Below are positions 1 to 7,308 of a stretch of DNA of 11,820 bases, piece after piece (position 1 is the first letter of the stretch; each line of letters starts with the position of its first letter). The notes beneath the pieces are model-generated. The model was not told where the DNA came from. It searched no databases and saw only the letters and a list, made by a program, of their open reading frames with translations. The stretch is from the NCBI GenBank assembly GCA_903933995.1, contig CAIZMD010000704.1, positions 1 through 11,820 of the forward strand. Reading direction: 5' to 3'. The translations under genes and the position numbers were made by a program. The DNA is from an uncultured Bacteroidota bacterium (GTDB taxonomy: Bacteria > Bacteroidota > Bacteroidia > Chitinophagales > Chitinophagaceae).

Positions 1-15
1 AGAAAAAATCATAAA

Positions 16-47
16 TTGAACACTTCTATATTGAAGGAGTGGTTCAA
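16..47. repeat. Imperfect inverted repeat near the window edge
   Basis: TTGAAC at 16-21 is matched by GTTCAA at 42-47. A second inner pairing of CTTC with GAAG is possible around a TATATT loop, leaving bulged bases. It could be the tail of a terminator for a gene lying left of the window, but no T-run follows on either strand. The function is uncertain. The rest of 1-133 shows no gene and no clear promoter motif. Confidence 0.3.
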
Positions 48-133
48 CATAATAGCAACTAAATCTCGTTTAAAATGTTCAGTATGATGATGCAAAAATG
101 GGTCTCACCACTGCATTGTAAAAAATAATTTAT

Positions 134-514
134 ATGGACATCATTGCATTTTTAATACAGTATGATTATATTATCGTAGCCTCGGTACTCTTATCATCTT
201 TTCTTTTCTATTATTATAGAAGAAAAAAGATTCATTATAGGATCAGGGTAGAAAAGAAGTTAAACGGAGAATTAGAATATAAAGCCGAACACAGAAGAGG
301 TTTATTTCATAAATGGGAAAGTGGCTATCTTGGGCTACACTCAGTTGGTAAACCACTCAGAAGAAGAGCTGAATATGTTTTAATGGGTTGGAGAAAATTA
401 GAATTATCAGCAACTAAAGAAGAAATACATCATAGTAAGGTTGTTTATGATGAATATGAGATTGAAACAATTGATGAATTAGAAAAAGAATTGTTTAGAA
501 CTAAAGATTATTAG
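134..514 (+). CDS. Small membrane-anchored protein of unknown function (126 aa)
   Basis: I do not recognise a family. Residues about 4-28 form one hydrophobic segment, followed at once by a YYYRRKKIHYRIR stretch. That basic flank fits a single N-terminal helix anchoring a cytoplasmic domain, by the positive-inside rule. The soluble part is charged and rich in Lys, Arg and Glu, and the last 25 or so residues are acidic (DEYEIETIDELEKEL). No catalytic motif or lipobox is visible. The ATG at 134 is the only start that includes the whole hydrophobic segment, and it follows an A/T-rich stretch without a Shine-Dalgarno sequence, as usual in Bacteroidota. The gene stands alone and converges with the gene ending at 606. 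It is a probable real gene by length, composition and protein-like sequence. Confidence 0.7.
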   Translation: MDIIAFLIQYDYIIVASVLLSSFLFYYYRRKKIHYRIRVEKKLNGELEYKAEHRRGLFHKWESGYLGLHSVGKPLRRRAEYVLMGWRKLELSATKEEIHHSKVVYDEYEIETIDELEKELFRTKDY

Positions 515-605
515 TTGCACTTTATATAAGTCAACCATACACAGAACCTAGAAAGAAAACATAGTTTTTTAGAAAACGGTCATTTTCAAAACCATCTTAT
601 TCCTT

Positions 606-1454
606 TTATTTCTCATCCCCAAAAATCAACCTCCTTCCCTTCTCAGTCAAAAATTTATTTACCTCTTTAATAGGCAATTTTAATGTAGCATCACTTAAAT
701 TATCAATACGCATTTGATGCCAATTACCCGCGCAGGCACAACCTTTCACATTCAAAAAATTGTCTTTTAGGTATATCTCAAAATAATCAAGCGCATCAGG
801 ATCTGTAAAATAACTAGGCAAACTTGATGTTAAGCAACGTTCATACATTTCATATTCTCTTTGAAAATCATCTTTACTTAAAGAATCATATGGATTCTTT
901 GGATTGGGTGGCAATTGAATACTATCCTTTAATGCTGGTAGAATTTTTCTAATGCGCTGTTTTTGTAATTCTACCATTTTTTGAATCAACCATTTTTGCC
1001 CCTCACTGTTCAGTATTTTTTTAAAAGATATGTTCTCTCCTGTCTTTGTATCAAACAGAAAATATAAGGTTTGGGATTGACCGTGTTTTCCGCCAATAAA
1101 TAGAATACTTAAATTAAGAAACCTTGCCGTGTTGGAAAATACTTCATACTCAAAATCATCATACTCCCAATAAGGGTTATTACTATCATCTCTAAACCAA
1201 GCTATTTCAAAAATGCTTTTCTTGAACCCTGTACTATCTAAATACAATGCCTCCTCCCTCAGTTTTTGATTAATCAAAAAACTGACTTTCTTGTTACCTG
1301 GAATTTGAATAACAGGAAATACATTTATTTCCTTTTTCAAAGGATGCATCTCTTTAATCTCAGTAATAATCGCTTTTTGGGTTTTGCCAAAGAAGGGCAA
1401 TAGCAGTATGCAAAAGCATTGCAATAATAATAAACAATGCTTTTGTTGTTTCAT
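606..1454 (-). CDS. Secreted protein resembling DUF4163/DUF3298 (282 aa)
   Basis: The N-terminus is a signal peptide: a short basic start, then a Leu/Cys-rich hydrophobic core (residues 8-22), with cleavage probably near residues 23-26. The mature part has a pattern I associate with PdaC/RsiV-like extracytoplasmic domains. It has a strand-rich region (about 100-133), then 'FDTKTGENISFKKIL' (134-148), which resembles the 'D..tGk.isl.dl' hallmark. A C-terminal strand block (222-270) ends in a 'PIKEVNKFL' segment like the 'i.y..l..yl' end of DUF3298. C239 and C241 form a CAC motif that could bind metal or form a disulfide. No catalytic residues are evident, so this may be a binding domain only. 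It follows the thioredoxin-like gene by 11 nt and is probably co-transcribed with it. The family match is by eye and tentative; the gene call is firm. Confidence 0.75.
   Translation of the reverse strand: MKQQKHCLLLLQCFCILLLPFFGKTQKAIITEIKEMHPLKKEINVFPVIQIPGNKKVSFLINQKLREEALYLDSTGFKKSIFEIAWFRDDSNNPYWEYDDFEYEVFSNTARFLNLSILFIGGKHGQSQTLYFLFDTKTGENISFKKILNSEGQKWLIQKMVELQKQRIRKILPALKDSIQLPPNPKNPYDSLSKDDFQREYEMYERCLTSSLPSYFTDPDALDYFEIYLKDNFLNVKGCACAGNWHQMRIDNLSDATLKLPIKEVNKFLTEKGRRLIFGDEK
1411..1445 (-). repeat. Perfect 11-bp inverted repeat just inside the start of the gene at 606-1454
   Basis: CAAAAGCATTG at 1411-1421 is the exact reverse complement of CAATGCTTTTG at 1435-1445, with a 13-nt A/T-rich spacer. 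In the minus-strand mRNA this would fold into a stem-loop covering about codons 4-15, that is, the signal-peptide coding region starting 9 nt after the start ATG's first base. No T-run follows, so it is not a classic terminator. It could tune ribosome loading or mRNA stability. It may also simply reflect the codons used for the HCLLLLQCFC stretch. Confidence 0.55.
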
Positions 1455-1465
1455 AATAGATTCAA

Positions 1466-2842
1466 TTAATACGCATCAATCTTTTCAGCTCCAGCTTTCA
1501 TTAACCCCAACACTTTCTCAAACTCAACAGCAGACATGTCTCTTTTTTTATTTCCATCAATGGCTTTTTGTTCCCAATTAATCGCTTCCTCTTTATTACC
1601 TGTTTTGTACAACAAGCGTGCATAGGTATCCATTAGGGCAGGTGTTTCTGCAAATTCGAGTCCCCGTTTTACCCAAGTGACTGCCTTTGCAAGATGATTT
1701 TTATCCTTAGTGTAGGTATAAACAGTCCAGGCACCGTTATTTAGTTGACCTGCGTAAAAACCAGCTCTTGGTGCAAATGAAACTGTTTTAACAGCAACCC
1801 CACTACTTGGCATGACGGTTCCAGTAGTTGAATTAGTAGGCACTTTTTTAAATAGGTTTTCTTTTCTTATGGAATCTTCCTTTAAAATGGTTTCTACTTT
1901 TATATTCATATAGAAGCGATCATAAAACGTGAAAACACTTCTTAAATAATTAGTAGTATCATTAATTCCTTTGTAAAATTGAAGCATTGTCTCAGCACTT
2001 GCTTTTTGTCCATCTTCCATATTGGCAGCTGTTCCATTATTAAAATGGTTGGCTCTATTGGAAGATACTCTATAGGCATAGTTTGTATCCTTATCTCTAA
2101 TAGCTTTTGATAAAGACTTTACATAAATTCTATTATTAAGAATAATTCTTTCTTGAAGGGACATTCTATACCAAGCCATATTATAATTATCCCTGTTCTT
2201 AACAAGATATTGTTCAGCAATAGAATTAATAATTGGAGCCGTCCTTGCAATAAATTGTAAAAAAGATACCGAATTAGCTGAATCCTCTGGCGCTTTTTGG
2301 GTTAACTCATCTAAAAGTTGTTGTTGTGGCTCTAAGTTTAACCTTCTGATTTTTTCAACCAATTGCTTTATAGATTCAAAACTGCCAATATTATTATAAT
2401 AGTTTGCCTTAAGTTCTGCTAGGCTTGTTCCATTGCTTTGATTTTCTTTCACTGCCTTATCAATATGCTCTAAATATGGAATATAGATAGAGCTGCTACC
2501 TTCCATAATATCTAGTATATTTCTATCCGCGTCTAAAAAAAGGACACCAAAAAAATCAGACGGTAGAATGTATAATACACTTGGCCCTAGAAATGCTTCT
2601 GGCATTTTGCTTACTTTTAAAAAGATAGCATTATTTGAAATAGCACTTTTAACAAGATTGGTAGAAATTCCTTTAGCTGCTACATCATTACATTCTTTAC
2701 AGCTTGCTGATTCAACAGCAACCATTACTATCTTTTTCTCTTTTTTTGCCTGAACAAAAGCCTCATCCATTGATTGCGCATTTATAGAACATAACAAGGA
2801 AAAGCAGGATAATACAACTAGAAAAATTGATTTGGCGTTCAT
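1466..2842 (-). CDS. Secreted thioredoxin-fold protein with TPR-like C-terminal region (458 aa)
   Basis: The signal peptide ends near residue 22 (CSINA|QS). Residues about 25-130 look like a thioredoxin-like domain of the Thioredoxin_7/DUF255 kind. A helix (MDEAFVQAKKEKK) is followed by strand IVMVAVES, then C48-K-E-C51, and later 'GVLFLDADRNIL' (99-110), the usual 'v.FlD.dG..l' strand pair. P94 is a candidate cis-proline. The CKEC pair suggests periplasmic disulfide chemistry, but it is not the common CGPC or CxYC site, so redox activity is unproven. The remaining region is mostly helical, and residues about 366-430 carry a TPR-like unit (LAKAVTWVKRGLEFAETPAL, then YARLLYKTGNKEEAINWEQKAI). 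The gene leads a probable two-gene unit with the DUF4163-like gene 11 nt downstream. I found no clear -7 box in the 81 nt before it. Confidence 0.82.
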   Translation of the reverse strand: MNAKSIFLVVLSCFSLLCSINAQSMDEAFVQAKKEKKIVMVAVESASCKECNDVAAKGISTNLVKSAISNNAIFLKVSKMPEAFLGPSVLYILPSDFFGVLFLDADRNILDIMEGSSSIYIPYLEHIDKAVKENQSNGTSLAELKANYYNNIGSFESIKQLVEKIRRLNLEPQQQLLDELTQKAPEDSANSVSFLQFIARTAPIINSIAEQYLVKNRDNYNMAWYRMSLQERIILNNRIYVKSLSKAIRDKDTNYAYRVSSNRANHFNNGTAANMEDGQKASAETMLQFYKGINDTTNYLRSVFTFYDRFYMNIKVETILKEDSIRKENLFKKVPTNSTTGTVMPSSGVAVKTVSFAPRAGFYAGQLNNGAWTVYTYTKDKNHLAKAVTWVKRGLEFAETPALMDTYARLLYKTGNKEEAINWEQKAIDGNKKRDMSAVEFEKVLGLMKAGAEKIDAY

Positions 2843-2923
2843 TCTACATATTTAATAATAAATGTATGTAATTATTTACTTGCTCAGAAATCTTTTACCT
2901 ATTTCCCAAACAATAATAAATGG

Positions 2924-3973
2924 TTAGCCCAACTCTACCCCCAATTGTGTTTGTTTATACTGCTCAATTCTTTTGTGCATTACTTTAAACCAGAGTGGTG
3001 GAACCAAGGATAATAATAACATACCCGGATACCCTGTTGGCATTTGCGGACTTTCATCAAAATGTCTCAATATTTGATATTTTCTACTGGCCATATAATG
3101 ATGATCTGAATGTCTAGAAAGTTCTAGTAATATTAGCCTACCCAATGGGTGATTAGAATTCCAAGAATGAATGGGCATGGTTCGTTCATATGATTGGCCT
3201 TTCTGTTTTCTTCTGAGCCCATAATGCTCTATATAGTTCACCGTTTCCAATAACAATATGCCAATGAAAGCACCTACTATAAAAAACAATAAAGTTGTAA
3301 GTCCAAATACTAATCCAATGAGCAATATCAAAATCAATTGTATTAATTGGTAGTTCAACATTTCATTTTTCAAACTCCAAAATGGAAGCTGTTTCTTTTT
3401 AAGTCTTTCAGCTTCTAATTGCCAAGCAGAACGATAACTTCCAAATATGGTTCTTCCATAAAATGCATACACAGTCTCGCCATATCTACTTGATGCAGGA
3501 TCCAGATCAGTAGAAACATGTTTATGGTGGCCCCGATTGTGTTCTATAAAAAAATGCATGTAGAGGGTAGACAATAACAAAAGCTTACTCATCAACTGCT
3601 CATGCTTTGTTGGTCGATGTCCCAATTCGTGCGCCGCATTAATACCCAAAATACCACATGCCATGCCATAAGCTGTGGTGGCACCAATTTTATAGGATAG
3701 AGATAGGCTTTCATTACTTACCTGAACCAAAAAATAGATCAAGATCAAATATTGCAATGGTACAAGTCCATAAAGCATCCAATCATAGACTTCGTTTTCT
3801 TTTGCTAATTCCTCTTCAATTTTAGATAAATTGTTAGTAGAACCTTTTGTGAATAATTCAATCAGCGGAATCATTACAAATAATACAAAAACTGCAGTAT
3901 AGGCTCCGATGTTTTCAGTATACAAAGAAAACAATACAATCAGTGGGGTTAAATATGCCAATGAAAACTTCAT
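2924..3973 (-). CDS. alkB: AlkB-type membrane diiron hydroxylase (alkane 1-monooxygenase family, 349 aa)
   Basis: The AlkB family inserts one oxygen atom at the terminal carbon of alkanes or related chains, in the inner membrane, with electrons from rubredoxin. All family signatures are present: H115-ELG-H119-R, E144-H145-NRG-H149-H150, NYIE-H250-YG, and R-H288-SD-H291-H292. These nine histidines match the diiron ligand set known for AlkB. The stretch DPASSRYGE (158-166) and the PTGYPGM segment (312-318) are also family-typical. Hydrophobic helices lie at about 4-41, 66-84, 96-113, 130-143 and 208-245. At 349 residues it is shorter than the roughly 400-residue Pseudomonas enzyme, mostly at the N-terminus. 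Fatty-acid desaturases share histidine boxes but lack the NYIEHYG element. No rubredoxin, rubredoxin reductase or regulator is nearby. The substrate is therefore open: alkane, fatty acid or another lipid. Confidence 0.9.
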   Translation of the reverse strand: MKFSLAYLTPLIVLFSLYTENIGAYTAVFVLFVMIPLIELFTKGSTNNLSKIEEELAKENEVYDWMLYGLVPLQYLILIYFLVQVSNESLSLSYKIGATTAYGMACGILGINAAHELGHRPTKHEQLMSKLLLLSTLYMHFFIEHNRGHHKHVSTDLDPASSRYGETVYAFYGRTIFGSYRSAWQLEAERLKKKQLPFWSLKNEMLNYQLIQLILILLIGLVFGLTTLLFFIVGAFIGILLLETVNYIEHYGLRRKQKGQSYERTMPIHSWNSNHPLGRLILLELSRHSDHHYMASRKYQILRHFDESPQMPTGYPGMLLLSLVPPLWFKVMHKRIEQYKQTQLGVELG

Positions 3974-4035
3974 TATTTCTTTTATGTGTTTTATTAAATA
4001 TTAAGATAACAAAACATTTCAAGAAATATTAAAAT

Positions 4036-5064
4036 TTATAAACCCTTATACCTAAAAGTAAAACGCTTTTGATACTTACCAGCTAACTCCCCATTTGAAA
4101 AATACCTAGTGATTTGTACATTACAAGAAACAGGTAATTTATAATCATTGTATGTATAAGACAAAAGCATTTTATCATTATATGGCGGATCTATTTTACC
4201 CCTTTTTATTTCGTATACCACTGGGTTATTTTCATTGAGATAATACCATTGAAAAATAGCGTCGTTAAGATTAAAATCATTTGACAGATTGTTTAGGTCA
4301 ATCTCATCAAATGAAATTTTCCCTTCTTTAAGAATGGAAGCAATATTCAAAGAATGAAAGGGGTTAACTGCATTATCAAATGTTGAAAAGACAGAAGTTA
4401 CAGAATTATGGAAAGAATAATATTGTTTATAGGACAATACATTTCTTACGTTGTTACTATAAATAATACTGTCTTTAGAATACTGTTCTTCATATTTTTT
4501 ATCTATTAGTTTATCAACAAATCTCATTTCTAAACTGGTATTTTTTTGCTCTATTCTGACTTCTTTTTCAGTTAGTTCTATCTTGCCCTTCTCGCAACAT
4601 GCTGCTTTATGATAAATCAAACTATCTCTTACCCTTTGATTATTTTGATAGATATAATAATGAAATACACTATCACGCCATTCAAGCTTCAATTCAGGCC
4701 TTCCCGCTTTATATTCCAGATCTTCCGTATTACCATTACTATTATCGTATTCAATTCTATCATACTCATAGTTATTTACTATTCTTAAAAAGGGTTGCAA
4801 CTGATTGTCATTATATTCAAAATATTGTATCTGCATGGTATCAACCAATAATTGACCTGAACTATTTGACACAGTTTTTGGCAGAAAACAATTTCTATTA
4901 ACCATGGATTTAACCCTATTCAAATTGTCATAGTTAATTATTATATCATTGTACTTTCCTGAAATGGTATCTCCAGTAATACTTTCAATCTTTGGCAAAC
5001 TGGAATTATTTTGCGCAAACAGATATAAAGGAAAGAATAAGAAAATGATGACTATTTTTTTCAT
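4036..5064 (-). CDS. Secreted paralogue B of a tandem pair, YD-repeat-like (342 aa)
   Basis: A classic signal peptide (MKKIVIIFLFFPLYLFAQ) would be cleaved near residue 17 or 18. The mature protein is clearly homologous along its length to the upstream neighbour (5100-6080). Shared blocks are SLPKIESITGDTISGKY (22-38), YDNLNR (45-50), FDNAVNP..SLNIA.IL...KISF (229-252), YNDYKLPV (305-312) and the C-terminal FRYK. The YDNLNR unit resembles the YD/RHS-type beta-strand repeat common in exported Bacteroidota proteins, but only one or two copies are visible. Adjacent C156-C157 are present here and absent at that position in the paralogue. No enzyme motif is seen. It starts 35 nt after the paralogue ends and is probably the second gene of that unit. 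The function is unknown. Confidence 0.8.
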   Translation of the reverse strand: MKKIVIIFLFFPLYLFAQNNSSLPKIESITGDTISGKYNDIIINYDNLNRVKSMVNRNCFLPKTVSNSSGQLLVDTMQIQYFEYNDNQLQPFLRIVNNYEYDRIEYDNSNGNTEDLEYKAGRPELKLEWRDSVFHYYIYQNNQRVRDSLIYHKAACCEKGKIELTEKEVRIEQKNTSLEMRFVDKLIDKKYEEQYSKDSIIYSNNVRNVLSYKQYYSFHNSVTSVFSTFDNAVNPFHSLNIASILKEGKISFDEIDLNNLSNDFNLNDAIFQWYYLNENNPVVYEIKRGKIDPPYNDKMLLSYTYNDYKLPVSCNVQITRYFSNGELAGKYQKRFTFRYKGL

Positions 5065-5099
5065 GGAAATTATTTAGAATGGAAATCTAACTTGTTAGC

Positions 5100-6080
5100 T
5101 TATTTTTTATACCGGAAACTGACATGTTTTAAGAACCCACTTCGGAAATAGGTATACCCAGAACTTCTTGATACTTTTTTCACATAGATGGTGCAATAAA
5201 CAGGTAGTTGCTGTTGATTATAAGTGTAGCTAAAACTATTAATATCATTAGCTTCTGATTCACGTTCATCTCTTTTAGAAGTGCTCCTTAATGCATTATT
5301 TTGATTTCTAAAATGCCAATTGACTTCTGTGCCCTCTTTTTCCTCATGCTCATTTAAACGAATCAATTCTTCTTTTTCAAAAGAAAAACTGATTTTTTCG
5401 TTGATCAGCATTGGTGCAATGTTTAGCTGAGCAAGGGGATTGATTTTATTATCAAATTGGGTATAAGTAAAATTTTTCCTCCAACCTGAATGATTTCTAA
5501 GACGATGACTATTATCTTCCGCAATAACATTTTCATGAAAGAGCAAATAGTCTTCATAATAATCGGCGCCGTTAGAATCAGAAAAGTCAGTATTCCTTCT
5601 TATTGTAGTATCCGTTTGTTCATAAGTTGTATTGTAGGTGCCGGTTTCTTTTTTTCCCTTATCTGATTTTCGTTCTACTACAACACTATCCATTACCCTT
5701 ATCCCATGCTCGAACTTAAAATAATAGGTCTCAGTGGCAACAATCCATTTTGACCCCTTACCGTTTGATTTATACCATATACTTTTTTTATACGCGGGTA
5801 CACTTTGATCTAGCACATATCCAAATTTTTGTATGGCAGTTGTGTCAACAACCCAACGGTTCGTTGATGTATTGTTAGATTTTTGGAAACGACCATTTCT
5901 ATTGACAATTCTAATCAATCTATTAAAACGATCATAAGCAAAAACAGTTTCTTGGTATTTGCCTTTGATGGTATCAGTGCAAATACTTTCAATTAAAGGG
6001 AGTGAAGTTTTATTTATAGTACTCTTTTGCGCAAAAGCAAAAAAAGGTACCAAAATAATCAATAGAGGGATTTTTTTCAT
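5100..6080 (-). CDS. Secreted paralogue A of a tandem pair, YD-repeat-like (326 aa)
   Basis: The signal peptide MKKIPLLIILVPFFAFAQ is cleaved probably after A17. The mature part matches the downstream gene block by block: SLPLIESICTDTIKGKY (26-42), YDRFNRL (49-55), VNRNGRF (59-65), FDNKINP..QLNIAPML..EKISF (209-232), YTYNQQQLPVYC (285-296) and SFRYK (321-325). The middle (about 100-200) is diverged and charged. This suggests a conserved beta framework with a variable central part. A lone YD-type unit is visible; there are no catalytic motifs, membrane helices after the signal, or T9SS sorting domain, so the product is probably periplasmic or outer-membrane associated. The gene is first in its unit and has its own -7 box in the divergent region. 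The function is unknown. Confidence 0.8.
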   Translation of the reverse strand: MKKIPLLIILVPFFAFAQKSTINKTSLPLIESICTDTIKGKYQETVFAYDRFNRLIRIVNRNGRFQKSNNTSTNRWVVDTTAIQKFGYVLDQSVPAYKKSIWYKSNGKGSKWIVATETYYFKFEHGIRVMDSVVVERKSDKGKKETGTYNTTYEQTDTTIRRNTDFSDSNGADYYEDYLLFHENVIAEDNSHRLRNHSGWRKNFTYTQFDNKINPLAQLNIAPMLINEKISFSFEKEELIRLNEHEEKEGTEVNWHFRNQNNALRSTSKRDERESEANDINSFSYTYNQQQLPVYCTIYVKKVSRSSGYTYFRSGFLKHVSFRYKK

Positions 6081-6105
6081 AGATAGTTTAGGGGTTACTA
6101 TTTGT

Positions 6106-6136
6106 CAAACATAGTTTAATTAATTATTTCAACCAA
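6106..6136 (-). promoter_or_regulatory. Probable promoter of the paralogue unit (minus strand)
   Basis: On the minus strand TATGTTTG (6106-6113) matches the Bacteroidota -7 consensus TAnnTTTG exactly. A TTG at 6134-6136 lies 20 nt upstream, fitting the -33 element. Transcription would begin near 6099-6102, leaving a short leader of about 20 nt before the ATG at 6080. Assigned by motif only. Confidence 0.55.
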
Positions 6137-6171
6137 TTCAATACAGACCCGTTTAAAGATAATAAGGTGGT

Positions 6172-6179
6172 TATATTTG
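6172..6179 (+). promoter_or_regulatory. Probable -7 promoter element of the short-chain dehydrogenase gene
   Basis: TATATTTG matches TAnnTTTG exactly. It sits 25 nt before the ATG at 6205, giving a start site near 6184-6186 and a leader of about 20 nt. No clean TTG is found at the -33 position; GTTTAAAG at 6151-6158 is the nearest candidate. The two divergent -7 boxes lie about 60 nt apart, so the two transcripts may share regulation. Confidence 0.5.
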
Positions 6180-6204
6180 TTAAGCTAAACAAATAGCATT
6201 ATCA

Positions 6205-6876
6205 ATGAAAAAGCAATTTGTACTTATTACTGGCGCTAGTCAAGGAATTGGAAAAGCTTTGGCAGAATTATTTCTTGCGCAAGATTATCAAGTAGTGGGA
6301 ACCAGTCGTTCTGGTAATATAGCAATCAGTCACCCTTCATTTCAAGCAATGGCACTTGATCTTACTCAAATGGAAAGTATCAAAACCTTTGAAGCCCAAA
6401 TAGCCAGCAAGGATTCTAAGTTTGGCCTCTTAATCAATAACGCAGGTATTGGACCAGACTTAGGAACTAGTGTTCCAGAAGAAAAGAGTTTTGACCAAAC
6501 CTTTGATGTGAATGTAAAAGGTCAAGTATTCTTTACAGAAGCCATGATCAAACATCTAGCACCAAGTGCAAAATTGATCAATGTCTCATCTAAGATGGGT
6601 TCTATTGAACAATGCGTTGGAACAGACTCAGTAGCTTATAGAATGTCTAAGACTGCACTAAATATGTATACCAAAATCTTGACCAATAGGTTTGCAGGGC
6701 AGTTCCAGATTGCAACCCTTCATCCAGGCTGGGTTAGAACCAATATCTCGGGAGATAATACAAAAGGCCGGTATGCTCCTGAAGAATCGGCAGCCATGAT
6801 TTTCGATTTTGTTTGCAGTAATTTTAAAACGGGCATTTTCTGGAATGTTGAAACCAATTCAGCCTGTGACTGGTAA
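6205..6876 (+). CDS. Short-chain dehydrogenase/reductase, C-factor/sniffer-like (223 aa)
   Basis: This is an NAD(P)-dependent oxidoreductase of the classical SDR fold, predicted cytoplasmic. The nucleotide-binding TGASQGIG motif is at residues 9-16, the NNAG motif at 78-81, the structural Asn at N103 (DVNVKG), the catalytic Ser at S128 or S129 (NVSSKMGS), and Y145-RMS-K149 completes the active site. HPGWVRT follows the active site as in the C-factor (CsgA)/sniffer subgroup, and the total length of 223 fits those short members rather than the usual 250. D52 in the ALDL element would contact the adenine. The cofactor preference cannot be read with confidence, although S34-R35 after the second strand would suit NADP. 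The substrate is unknown. The gene stands alone between divergent and convergent neighbours, so context gives no pathway. Confidence 0.9.
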   Translation: MKKQFVLITGASQGIGKALAELFLAQDYQVVGTSRSGNIAISHPSFQAMALDLTQMESIKTFEAQIASKDSKFGLLINNAGIGPDLGTSVPEEKSFDQTFDVNVKGQVFFTEAMIKHLAPSAKLINVSSKMGSIEQCVGTDSVAYRMSKTALNMYTKILTNRFAGQFQIATLHPGWVRTNISGDNTKGRYAPEESAAMIFDFVCSNFKTGIFWNVETNSACDW

Positions 6877-6900
6877 AATAAAATGTTTTCTATTTTATTT
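6876..6900. terminator. Bidirectional A/T hairpin between convergent genes
   Basis: AAATAAAAT at 6876-6884 is the exact reverse complement of ATTTTATTT at 6892-6900, with a 7-nt loop. The structure spans the last base of the plus gene's stop codon and the minus gene's stop codon at 6895-6897. Each strand ends in a T-rich arm, so it could end transcription both ways. The stem has no G-C pair, so the strength is doubtful. Confidence 0.4.
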
Positions 6901-7299
6901 ATAGACTACTGTGAAGGTCTGTGTTGAGTTATTATTGTTATTAGCTGCAGAGGTCACTTTTATATTAACATTATTCCAATGCTGTTGAACCATATTAGTT
7001 ACAGTCAATAAATTTTTAGATATATTACTAGTAATTGTCTGATTTTGAACTATGGCATTGGTTACTTGGTCAATAGTAGTTATTTCTATTTTGATTCCTG
7101 CCGCTGGCATAGTTGAAGTGAGTGATAGGTTCACAGCAAAATTGCTGGAGGTTGATACACTGTTATTGGTTGCATCAATTGTAAATGCAATAGGCTGCTC
7201 TTGTGGGGCTTGATTAGACGTACCTCCACCATCATTAGACTTACTACATCCAAAACCCAGAAGAGCGATTATCGATAAAAACTTGAAATATTTTTTCAT
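6895..7299 (-). CDS. Small secreted lipoprotein downstream of the T9SS surface protein (134 aa)
   Basis: The N-terminus MKKYFKFLSIIALLGFGC is a lipoprotein signal with C18 as the lipidated cysteine. The -3 position is Gly rather than Leu, but otherwise the lipobox is of Bacteroidota style. A flexible SKSNDGGGTSNQAPQEQP linker follows. Residues about 37-134 are rich in Thr, Asn, Ser and Val with alternating hydrophobics, which suggests a single beta-sandwich domain; no known family is recognised. An 'NNNNN' run lies near 119-123. The gene begins 9 nt after the stop of the 1296-residue protein, so the two are almost certainly co-transcribed. A partner or anchor role for that protein at the outer membrane is inferred from this. 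CSKSND only partly resembles the surface-export signal known for some Bacteroidota lipoproteins, so its side of the membrane is open. Confidence 0.8.
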   Translation of the reverse strand: MKKYFKFLSIIALLGFGCSKSNDGGGTSNQAPQEQPIAFTIDATNNSVSTSSNFAVNLSLTSTMPAAGIKIEITTIDQVTNAIVQNQTITSNISKNLLTVTNMVQQHWNNVNIKVTSAANNNNNSTQTFTVVYK

Positions 7300-7308
7300 T
7301 TTTTATAA

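Noticed and set aside
540..600. Possible terminator between the convergent genes at 514 and 606
   Set aside because: Only a five-pair stem (GAAAA with TTTTC) can be found, with no T-run after it. It is too weak to list as a terminator.
1384..1581. Plus-strand open frame across the junction of the two minus-strand genes
   Set aside because: It is antisense to a signal peptide and a gene end that are both well supported. Its low-complexity Gln/His product looks like a reverse reading.
2845..2870. A/T-rich inverted repeat (TACATA with TATGTA) just before the thioredoxin-like gene
   Set aside because: Only six perfect pairs, all but two of them A-T, with a bulge if extended. It is expected by chance in such composition and no conserved leader element is visible.
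4599..4901. Plus-strand open frame of 100 codons inside paralogue B
   Set aside because: It is antisense to a region conserved with the neighbouring paralogue. The Tyr/His-rich product mirrors the codons of the real gene.
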